Shown: piece by piece, positions 1 to 5,193 of the stretch
How the letters are laid out: the number at the start of each line of letters is the position of its first letter
Position numbering within the stretch: the first letter of the stretch is position 1
Origin: Pseudopedobacter sp043763845
Lineage (GTDB): Bacteria; Bacteroidota; Bacteroidia; Sphingobacteriales; Sphingobacteriaceae
DNA length: 9,072 bases
NCBI GenBank assembly: GCA_043763845.1
Contig: JAYULE010000147.1
Location: forward strand, 1-9,072
Reading direction: 5' to 3'
Notes under the pieces: model-generated
The model's input: only the letters and a program-made list of their open reading frames with translations
Databases searched by the model: none
What the model was told of the DNA's origin: nothing
Position numbers and translations under genes: made by a program

Positions 1-121
1 TTAGCAAATCTTTGGCTCTTACATCGGGTGATAATTTTGGGTTTTTGTAAGGCGATTGTTGGGCAAAAATCACTGTAAGGGAAAACGAAACAAAGAGTAA
101 TATAAGGTTTAATTTTTTCAT
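1..121 (-). CDS. Secreted glycoside hydrolase, probably family 3 (beta-glucosidase/beta-xylosidase), N-terminus only
   Basis: Only the first 40 codons lie in the window; the gene runs off the left edge. The ATG is at 121-119. Residues 1-20 form a signal peptide: two lysines, then a hydrophobic stretch (LNLILLFVSF) ending in IFA before QQ, which suggests signal peptidase I cleavage and export. The mature start reads SPYKNPKLSP then DVRAKDLL. This matches the 'YKNP.LSPE.RAKDLLSRMTLEEK' opening that I know from bacterial GH3 beta-glucosidases and beta-xylosidases. GH3 enzymes release terminal sugars from beta-linked oligosaccharides. With xylB-xylA on the same strand about 3.7 kb upstream, a xylosidase supplying xylose is a reasonable inference. 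The catalytic residues are outside the window, so family and substrate rest on the N-terminus alone. Confidence 0.7.
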   Translation of the reverse strand, partial: MKKLNLILLFVSFSLTVIFAQQSPYKNPKLSPDVRAKDLL

Positions 122-188
122 TAGTTTAATTGGTTTTTGGGAGGGGGAAGGTAATTTATTTTTGAGAAAAAAATAGGGATTTTTTTTT

Positions 189-205
189 AAATATTGCCAA
201 TATTT
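189..205. promoter_or_regulatory. 17-bp palindrome AAATATTGCCAATATTT, possible operator
   Basis: Two perfect 8-bp arms around a single central base overlap the methyltransferase stop codon and lie about 70 bp upstream of the GH3 ATG. A run of eight T on the plus strand (181-188) sits on the downstream side for minus-strand transcription, where it reads as A. It therefore does not have the form of an intrinsic terminator for the methyltransferase gene. Its size and position fit a dimeric repressor or activator site for the glycoside hydrolase, but no regulator is visible here and AT-rich palindromes also arise by chance. Confidence 0.25.
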
Positions 206-2606
206 ACGCTTTTAAAAATTCATATTCGTATATTTTCGGTTTTATTTTGTCGGCTAAAAAGTTGAGTTTGCTTCGCAACTCACTTATGAACCCCATATAT
301 TTTAAATCTTCACTTTTTGCGTTCATTCTGCCTTGTTCGTTTCTGCCTTGAAAATATTCTCTGATGTCATATAAACTTGCATTTACATTTATATTGGGTT
401 TGCTGTGATAATATTTCCATAGTTCTCTACCTGCATCAAAAACCGCTGTGGCTTCTGCTGAAAATTCTCTTTGCCCGATTTGAATACTAGAAGTGCCAAA
501 CAATTCTGTTTCATTTTCAGTTTTGATTTTACCTTTTATAAAATCAGTCATAAAACTACTAGCAAATTTCTCTTTAGCATTTACCTCTTGTTCGGTAAAG
601 GGTATCCAGTGGTTTGTTCCAAAACTGGATGAAATATTATTACTAAATAGAGTATGAGCTATACAATCATTTTGAAATTCTAAATCGTTTTGCCAAGCAT
701 CTTTTGGAAATAAAAACTGGTCGCGGTCGTTTAGCCAATTTGATTCGATTATTCTTCTAACAGTATAATAGATTGAAGTTTCTACTAAATTGTCCTTAGA
801 AGTTTGCCAGTTATGATTGGAAGCTGGTACTTTCATAAAAGGTTCGCCAAATCGAACTAATCTTTGATTTTGAAAATCACTTCCTACGCCTATAATTGTA
901 GCTATAGATTCTGATTTAGTATTCCGATATGGCTTTATCCAATCATTAATTAGTTTAGAATTATCAAAAGACCAAATATTTTTTGTTCCAATAAAATTTG
1001 TGTTTTTATCATAAATATCAGCTTCAAAATAATTAAACGTTTCTTTTTTGCTTGTATTCCATATAAAAAAACCAATAGGAAATTGTCCTTTTACATTATC
1101 AAATGTATCTGCTGGAGTTAAAAACAATTTTTCCAGTTTAGCTTGAAAATAATTACGAAATTCAGAAAATTTAGGTGCTTGCAAATTTTTCAACTTTGAA
1201 AAATTTGCAAGCACTACGTCTGGTATTTCGCAATATATTCGAGTAAAAAATTGAATGTACATCTCACGTTTTGTATATCCCATTAAATTAGAATACTTTC
1301 GGTGAATTTCAGATTCTGCAACTCCTTTTCTACCATCACCTTTTCTGTTGTCAGCTTCTGCATAAGGAGGATTGATATAGATAATCAGTTTTTTACGTTT
1401 TTCTGGGTCGTTAATAATGTCTTGCAAACTTTGAGGAAGTTTACTAAAGTCGTCGTTCAAAAAATCAAACTGAAAAACGTGATTTTTTAAAAGATTTGCG
1501 CCGTGGTCTATGCGTTCATGCATTACATTAACGTCGGCTTGGTCTAGTGTGCTGGCGTAAATGTTGTATTTATTGGTTAAACCGGCCAATAGGTTGCCTG
1601 TGCCTCCTGCACAATCCCAAATATAATAATCGTCTTGCCAGTTTTCGCCCAAATAATCGGTGAGGTATTTCTGAGAAAGTTCTACCCATTGGCGTGGGGT
1701 AAAAAATGCTCCTTTTCGTTCTCTAATATCTTGTGGTACTAGTAAATCTCTTCTCTCAATTATGTAATCTTGAAACTGTTTTAATGGTGGTCGTTTGTAA
1801 CGTTTCCAAAATTGCAAATAGGTTTCTTTGTTTTTAAGATTGATTGTTGCATCAAACATTTGCTTAATGTTTTCCTTTGCAATTTTGTAACCTTGGTTTT
1901 GGAAAACCACAAACAAATTATCTCTTATTGAAATATCATCATCAATTTTAATGGTGTCTTTATCGTCCACAAAAAGGTCCGCCAAATAAAAATCACTATC
2001 TAAAATATTTGCTTTTTTAAGTTCGTCCCAATTTACGTCAATGCTTGGTTTTACAATTTCAAGCCAACGCAAATAAATTGGGATAAAATTATTTTTGTTG
2101 ATTTTGCTTGTTTCGTTTGCATTTGCAATATTATTAGCAATGAAAGTTTTTAAATCCTTTTCGTCTTTTTGATAATCATAAACGTAAGAATTTGATTTTA
2201 AGGTTGCCTGAATACGGTCTTTAATTAGTTTGAATTCTTTGGTGTTGTGATTGCTTGGTGCTACGTTCCAATTAAAGTCGTTTAAGTAAAAAATGTCTTG
2301 AATACTGATATATGGAACAAACGCAATTTTTTTGAAGTCAAAAGCTCCAAGAAATGCAGGTGGCAATGTTTTGTCGAAAGTTCGGGCTTTACCAATTGTC
2401 AATACTAATTGTACAAACATTATCGTAACGTCAAAATTACCAGTTTTAGCTTCAGCCCAAAGTAAAGGTGTTCGCCCAAACAAATTATCTTGTTTGGCAA
2501 AAACAGTAAAATCTATGTTTCCAATAATTTCTGTGGTATCAAAATTTTTAAACCAGTTATAGCCAACTTTGTTTTTTAGCTCTTCTTCTCGTATGTTTTT
2601 GTACAT
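204..2606 (-). CDS. Probable type IIG restriction-modification enzyme (PD-(D/E)XK-like nuclease fused to adenine-N6 DNA methyltransferase)
   Basis: This 800-aa protein is predicted to methylate adenine in a DNA recognition site with S-adenosylmethionine and, when the site is unmodified, to cut nearby. The N-terminal ~120 residues carry a PD-(D/E)XK-like pattern: D32, then E52-A-K54 in LLWAEAK, then Q66. A helical linker follows to about 290. The methyltransferase core begins with motif X (GAFFTPRQW, 299-307), then motif I for cofactor binding (DCAGGTGNLL, 331-340), then catalytic motif IV NPPY (412-415). The order X-I-IV is the gamma class. Motif I has G where the common form (CGSG) has C. 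A conserved-looking stretch, FSKLKNLQAPKFSEFR, lies at 469-484. The region from about 520 to 800 probably holds target recognition but I recognise no motif there. No separate S, R or ATPase subunit is adjacent, which favours type IIG over type I. An orphan methyltransferase with a dead nuclease is the alternative. The toxin gene lies 338 bp upstream. Confidence 0.8.
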   Translation of the reverse strand: MYKNIREEELKNKVGYNWFKNFDTTEIIGNIDFTVFAKQDNLFGRTPLLWAEAKTGNFDVTIMFVQLVLTIGKARTFDKTLPPAFLGAFDFKKIAFVPYISIQDIFYLNDFNWNVAPSNHNTKEFKLIKDRIQATLKSNSYVYDYQKDEKDLKTFIANNIANANETSKINKNNFIPIYLRWLEIVKPSIDVNWDELKKANILDSDFYLADLFVDDKDTIKIDDDISIRDNLFVVFQNQGYKIAKENIKQMFDATINLKNKETYLQFWKRYKRPPLKQFQDYIIERRDLLVPQDIRERKGAFFTPRQWVELSQKYLTDYLGENWQDDYYIWDCAGGTGNLLAGLTNKYNIYASTLDQADVNVMHERIDHGANLLKNHVFQFDFLNDDFSKLPQSLQDIINDPEKRKKLIIYINPPYAEADNRKGDGRKGVAESEIHRKYSNLMGYTKREMYIQFFTRIYCEIPDVVLANFSKLKNLQAPKFSEFRNYFQAKLEKLFLTPADTFDNVKGQFPIGFFIWNTSKKETFNYFEADIYDKNTNFIGTKNIWSFDNSKLINDWIKPYRNTKSESIATIIGVGSDFQNQRLVRFGEPFMKVPASNHNWQTSKDNLVETSIYYTVRRIIESNWLNDRDQFLFPKDAWQNDLEFQNDCIAHTLFSNNISSSFGTNHWIPFTEQEVNAKEKFASSFMTDFIKGKIKTENETELFGTSSIQIGQREFSAEATAVFDAGRELWKYYHSKPNINVNASLYDIREYFQGRNEQGRMNAKSEDLKYMGFISELRSKLNFLADKIKPKIYEYEFLKA
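1175..1214. repeat. Perfect 19-bp inverted repeat with 2-nt spacer inside the methyltransferase gene
   Basis: Arms 1175-1193 and 1196-1214 are exact reverse complements separated by CT. The left arm reads GTGCTTGCAAATTTTTCAA. The palindrome lies in frame within the methyltransferase gene and encodes residues VLANFSKLKNLQA (465-477), after catalytic motif IV. The mRNA could form a very stable hairpin. No U-tract follows on the minus strand, so it is not an intrinsic terminator. Confidence 0.9.
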
Positions 2607-2676
2607 TATTTGTTTTAAGTTAACTGTTTTTTTTAATAACCGTTGCCAAGTTGAGGTATAGATTAATACAAAAAAA

Positions 2677-2684
2677 TACTTTTG
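2677..2684 (+). promoter_or_regulatory. Promoter-like TACTTTTG (-7 element) on the plus strand with no gene downstream
   Basis: TACTTTTG matches the Bacteroidota -7 consensus TAnnTTTG exactly and is followed by TGGC. A TTG at 2651-2653 could be the -33 element, but its 23-bp spacing is longer than the usual 19-21. A transcript would start near 2690 and run antisense through the xylA relic and toward the toxin gene. No plus-strand gene follows. It may be a leftover promoter, an antisense RNA start, or chance in AT-rich DNA. Confidence 0.25.
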
Positions 2685-2730
2685 TGGCTAGGTTGCCTAA
2701 AAAGTGGTGTAATATAATTTAAAAAAAGTT

Positions 2731-2838
2731 AAACTAAATTCACTTATTAATCAAGTTTTCTAAATATTCTTGTTTGCCGCTTTGTAAAGCTGGTTCGCCG
2801 TTTTTTAGGGCAAGAGTTCTTAAATTTTGTAACGATAA
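2731..2838 (-). pseudogene. xylA: Degenerate second copy of the xylose isomerase C-terminus (xylA tail relic)
   Basis: This stretch aligns without gaps to the last ~34 codons of the intact xylA gene and its stop (3842-3948), at a constant offset of 1,111 bp. By hand count about 12 of 107 bases differ. In the same frame it encodes LSLQNLRTLALK, then NGEPALQSGKQEYLENLIN, then K and a TGA stop. The intact gene has LSLEDLRTFAIE, the same 19 residues, then RYI. Within those 19 residues the three base differences are all silent, so much of the divergence probably arose while this copy was part of a working gene. Homology ends abruptly upstream of the LSL codons, where the relic has an in-frame TAA, so no start remains. 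It lies downstream of the toxin gene and upstream of the methyltransferase gene. Confidence 0.9.
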
Positions 2839-2944
2839 AACTTAGCATTTTACTTCATCACTTTTATTACTAGTATTTTAGAATCCCTTAAAGCAAAAAT
2901 AAATGATATTTTTTTTTGGTAAACTTGGTGGTTGGAAAAATAAA

Positions 2945-3217
2945 TTAGAACAAATCGCTGTGGCTACCCAATCGCTCTAAATAAATAATTTTATCAACGT
3001 CGTTTTGCTTCCAAATCGTCAACCAATCGGGTTTTATATGACACTCCCAACGGTTTTTATAATCGCCAATAAGTTTATGTGGTTTATATTTAATTGGTAG
3101 TTTTCCGTAAGAAAATAATTCTTCTAAAACTAATTTTAGAAGTTCCATATCGCAATTTCTTTTTTTACAGCGTTTATAATCTTTTTTAAATGATTGTGCA
3201 TAAACTATTTGATACAT
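2945..3217 (-). CDS. Type II toxin, YafQ family mRNA interferase (RelE superfamily)
   Basis: This 90-aa toxin is predicted to act at the ribosome and cut mRNA during translation when it is not held by its antitoxin. Length and pattern match E. coli YafQ. The family's catalytic residues H50, H63, D67 and H87 correspond to H47 (YKPHKL), H60 and D64 (CHIKPDW) and H86 (GSHSDLF), and the C-terminal aromatic residue is present as F90. The lysine- and arginine-rich N-terminal helices (FKKDYKRCKKR) are typical for ribosome binding. All key positions are present, so an active enzyme is likely. The ATG overlaps the antitoxin stop codon by one base (TAATG), so translation is probably coupled. Substrate preference cannot be read from the sequence. 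Confidence 0.92.
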   Translation of the reverse strand: MYQIVYAQSFKKDYKRCKKRNCDMELLKLVLEELFSYGKLPIKYKPHKLIGDYKNRWECHIKPDWLTIWKQNDVDKIIYLERLGSHSDLF

Positions 3218-3477
3218 TACATTTCTAATTTTTCAAATAAATCATTTACACTTTTTGCTTTATTGAGGCCAATGTTTTTATCAGTGTTTTTAAATGTTTT
3301 TAAAGTTGAAGCATTGGGTTTGCTATTCTGTTTTGAAAATTGATTTGAATTTTCGGTATCATTTAAATTTTCAATAATATCAATCCCTTTTACACCTTTA
3401 AAAAAAACTTCCGACATAGTTATAAAAGCTTTGCCAGCTGCTGTTTTTTCATTAATTTTTATGGTTAAAGTAGTCAT
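3217..3477 (-). CDS. Antitoxin of the YafQ-type toxin-antitoxin pair
   Basis: This is an 86-aa protein directly upstream of the toxin and overlapping it by one base, the usual antitoxin-first order. The N-terminus, MTTLTIKINEKTAAGKAFI, is a short beta strand followed by a helix, the opening I associate with small Bacteroidota antitoxins. It could form a dimeric DNA-binding fold, but I see no clear ribbon-helix-helix or AbrB signature. The middle (about 38-68) is rich in N, S, K and T and is probably disordered. The C-terminus, NKAKSVNDLFEKLEM, could be the toxin-neutralising helix. Type II antitoxins normally neutralise by binding and repress their own operon. The role here is assigned mainly from position and the strong toxin partner; it does not closely resemble E. 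coli DinJ. Confidence 0.82.
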   Translation of the reverse strand: MTTLTIKINEKTAAGKAFITMSEVFFKGVKGIDIIENLNDTENSNQFSKQNSKPNASTLKTFKNTDKNIGLNKAKSVNDLFEKLEM

Positions 3478-3494
3478 AATCTTATTTTTGAAAA

Positions 3495-3502
3495 CAAATA
3501 TA
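3495..3502 (-). promoter_or_regulatory. Putative -7 promoter element (TATATTTG) of the toxin-antitoxin operon
   Basis: On the minus strand TATATTTG fits the Bacteroidota TAnnTTTG consensus and lies about 18 bp upstream of the antitoxin ATG, which would give a very short leader. No TTTG -33 element is present at 19-21 bp spacing. A second match, TAATTTTG at 3586-3593, lies further upstream, just past the hairpin terminator, and is an alternative. Confidence 0.4.
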
Positions 3503-3604
3503 TCGAATATAAATAGTTACTGGTATGGTTTTACAAAGTTTAATAAATTGATATAATTTAAGACTGTTCACTTTATTCGGATTTACAAAATTATAATTTT
3601 CAAA

Positions 3605-3650
3605 AAAACACCTCTATTACGATTTTTTAAAATCGTAATAGAGGTGTTTT
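3605..3650 (-). terminator. Strong 22-bp hairpin, probable intrinsic terminator downstream of xylBA
   Basis: Arms 3605-3626 and 3629-3650 pair perfectly (core CACCTCTATTACGAT). On the minus strand the stem runs into seven T, three of them beyond the paired arm, a classic intrinsic-terminator shape. On the plus strand only four T follow. It lies about 195 bp downstream of the xylA stop and would insulate the toxin-antitoxin operon from xylBA read-through. The stem is long for a terminator, so it may also be a dispersed genomic palindrome. Confidence 0.65.
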
Positions 3651-3700
3651 GTGAAGAGAACAATCGCTTATATTTTGAACGAGATTGTGTTATAAATTTT

Positions 3701-3844
3701 TTTGAGACTCTTCACTGCGTTCAGAGTGACAAAAGTAGACTCTTTACTTCGTTCGGAAGGACAAAAAACTGTCATTCAGAGCGAAGCGTGGTATCTATTT
3801 CAATCGTGTTTTGAGACTCTTCACTTCGTTCAGAGTGACAAAAA
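3701..3844. repeat. Cluster of four REP-like repeats (three direct, one inverted)
   Basis: Units share the form 'GAGACTCTTCACTTCGTTCA' followed by GAGTGACAAAA. Copies lie at 3701-3734, 3736-3769 (more diverged, GTTCGGAAGGAC) and 3809-3844, with an inverted copy at 3770-3795 beginning TGTCATTCAGAGCGAAGCG. The inverted copy and the last copy can fold into an imperfect stem. The last unit ends immediately at the xylA stop codon. From memory, similar 'GTCATTCTGAGCGAAGCGAA' repeats are common between genes in Bacteroidota. No REP-associated transposase is visible. Confidence 0.8.
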
Positions 3845-5176
3845 CTAAATATACCTATTAATCAAATTTTCTAAATACTCTTGTTTACCGCTTTGTAAAG
3901 CTGGTTCGCCGTTTTCTATGGCAAAAGTTCTTAGATCTTCTAACGATAGTTTACCTGCTTCAAATTCGGCACCTTTACCTGCATCAAAAGATGTATATCG
4001 AGCAGCTTTAACTGCGTTAAAATCAGACGAGGTAAGAATTTTATCAGCGGTTACTAAGGCTCTAGCAAATAAATCCATACCACCAATGTGGGCGTAAAAT
4101 AAATCGGCAGGGTCGGTAGAGTTTCTTCTAATTTTAGCATCAAAATTTATACCACCACCTTGTAAGCCTTTGGCTTGCAACAAAATCATCATTGCTTCGG
4201 TAATTTCATTAATATCGTTAGGGAACTGGTCGGTATCCCATCCGTTTTGGTAATCGCCACGGTTGGCATCTAACGATCCTAACATACCTGCATCGGCAGC
4301 TACTTGCATTTCGTGGGTAAAAGTATGTCCAGCTAAAGTGGCGTGGTTAACTTCTAGGTTCAATTTAAAATCGCCCAATAAATCGTACTGGCGTAAAAAA
4401 CCAATTACGGTTGCAGCATCGTAATCATATTGGTGTTTAGATGGTTCGCAAGGTTTAGGCTCAATAAAGAAAGTGCCTTTAAATCCATTTTTACGAGCAT
4501 AATCTTTAGAAGCATGTAAAAATTTTGCAAAATGCTCTTGCTCACGTTTCATATCGGTATTTAGTAACGACATATAGCCTTCTCTACCACCCCAAAATAC
4601 ATAATTCTCTCCACCTAGTTCAATAGTTGCATCTATAGCTGCTTTTACTTGTGCTGCACCGTGTGCCAAAACATGAAAATTTGGATTTGTAGCTGCGCCA
4701 TTCATGTAACGTTTGTTAGAGAATAAGTTAGCCGTTCCCCACAACAATTTTACGCCACTTTCTTGCTGTTTAATTTTTGCATAGGCGGTAATGGCTTGTA
4801 AGCGACGCTCATTTTCTGCAATATCGTTAGTAAAATCTACTACATCAAAATCGTGGAAACAATAGTAAGGCAAGTTCATTTTGGTAATAAACTCAAACGC
4901 AGCATCCATTTTATCTTTTGCTCTTTCAATGGCATCTGTTTTGGCATCCCACGGAAAAATATGTGTTGGCTCGCCAAATGGGTCGGCTCCGTTACCATTA
5001 AAAGAGTGCCAATAGGCACAGGCAAAGCGTAAATGTGCTTTCATTGTTTTGCCTGCAACTATTTGGTTTTCATCGTACCACCTAAATGCTAAAGGGTTGT
5101 GGGATGCTTGCCCTTCAAACTTTATTTGCTCAATTCCTTTAAAATACTCGTTTTGTCCTAAAACTACTTTTGTCAT
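3845..5176 (-). CDS. xylA: Xylose isomerase
   Basis: This cytoplasmic enzyme interconverts D-xylose and D-xylulose using two divalent metals and a TIM-barrel fold. At 443 aa it is a full-length long-form (class II) enzyme like E. coli XylA. Visible family residues are the proton-relay pair H108 and D111 in FHDFDV, the WGGREG signature (195-200), E239 and K241 in EPKP, E275 and H278 in LEVNHAT, D303 in DANRGD, D314 and D316 in WDTDQFP, and D346 in NFDAK. All expected catalytic and metal-binding positions are present, so it should be active. The ATG lies 17 bp after the xylB stop, so the two genes form one operon. A diverged copy of its last ~34 codons lies about 1.1 kb downstream, beyond the toxin-antitoxin pair, and REP-like repeats begin right at its stop codon. 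Confidence 0.98.
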   Translation of the reverse strand: MTKVVLGQNEYFKGIEQIKFEGQASHNPLAFRWYDENQIVAGKTMKAHLRFACAYWHSFNGNGADPFGEPTHIFPWDAKTDAIERAKDKMDAAFEFITKMNLPYYCFHDFDVVDFTNDIAENERRLQAITAYAKIKQQESGVKLLWGTANLFSNKRYMNGAATNPNFHVLAHGAAQVKAAIDATIELGGENYVFWGGREGYMSLLNTDMKREQEHFAKFLHASKDYARKNGFKGTFFIEPKPCEPSKHQYDYDAATVIGFLRQYDLLGDFKLNLEVNHATLAGHTFTHEMQVAADAGMLGSLDANRGDYQNGWDTDQFPNDINEITEAMMILLQAKGLQGGGINFDAKIRRNSTDPADLFYAHIGGMDLFARALVTADKILTSSDFNAVKAARYTSFDAGKGAEFEAGKLSLEDLRTFAIENGEPALQSGKQEYLENLINRYI

Positions 5177-5193
5177 TATAATATATGGTTATG

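Larger units (their letters stand above)
2607..2944. other. 338-bp non-coding gap between toxin and methyltransferase genes
   Basis: This gap holds the xylA tail relic (2731-2838), a promoter-like element on the plus strand (2677-2684) and AT-rich sequence. I find no minus-strand TAnnTTTG element for the methyltransferase gene, so its promoter is unidentified. The 106 bp between the relic and the toxin stop codon contain no start-to-stop gene that I can support. Confidence 0.6.
3478..3844. other. 367-bp non-coding block between xylA and the antitoxin gene
   Basis: From high to low coordinate it contains REP-like repeats (3701-3844), a short AT-rich spacer, a 22-bp hairpin (3605-3650) and an AT-rich leader with a promoter element for the antitoxin (3495-3502). 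I find no gene on either strand. Confidence 0.7.

Noticed and set aside
2332..2562. Plus-strand open frame opposite the methyltransferase N-terminus
   Set aside because: Antisense shadow of a well-supported coding region; no recognisable protein features. The same applies to the plus-strand frame at 1302-1490.
2847..2944. Open stretch on the minus strand ending FALRDSKILVIKVMK, possible C-terminal relic
   Set aside because: It has no start codon in frame and no upstream homology that I can recognise. It faintly resembles a T9SS tail, but the evidence is too weak to call.
3701..3844. Possible CRISPR array
   Set aside because: Repeats are unequal, partly inverted and nearly contiguous, without uniform spacers or cas genes; REP-like repeats fit better.
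2731..3948. Insertion sequence or integrative element flanked by xylA-tail repeats
   Set aside because: No transposase or integrase is present between the repeats, and the repeats are diverged gene ends rather than short target duplications, so I report a recombination scar only.
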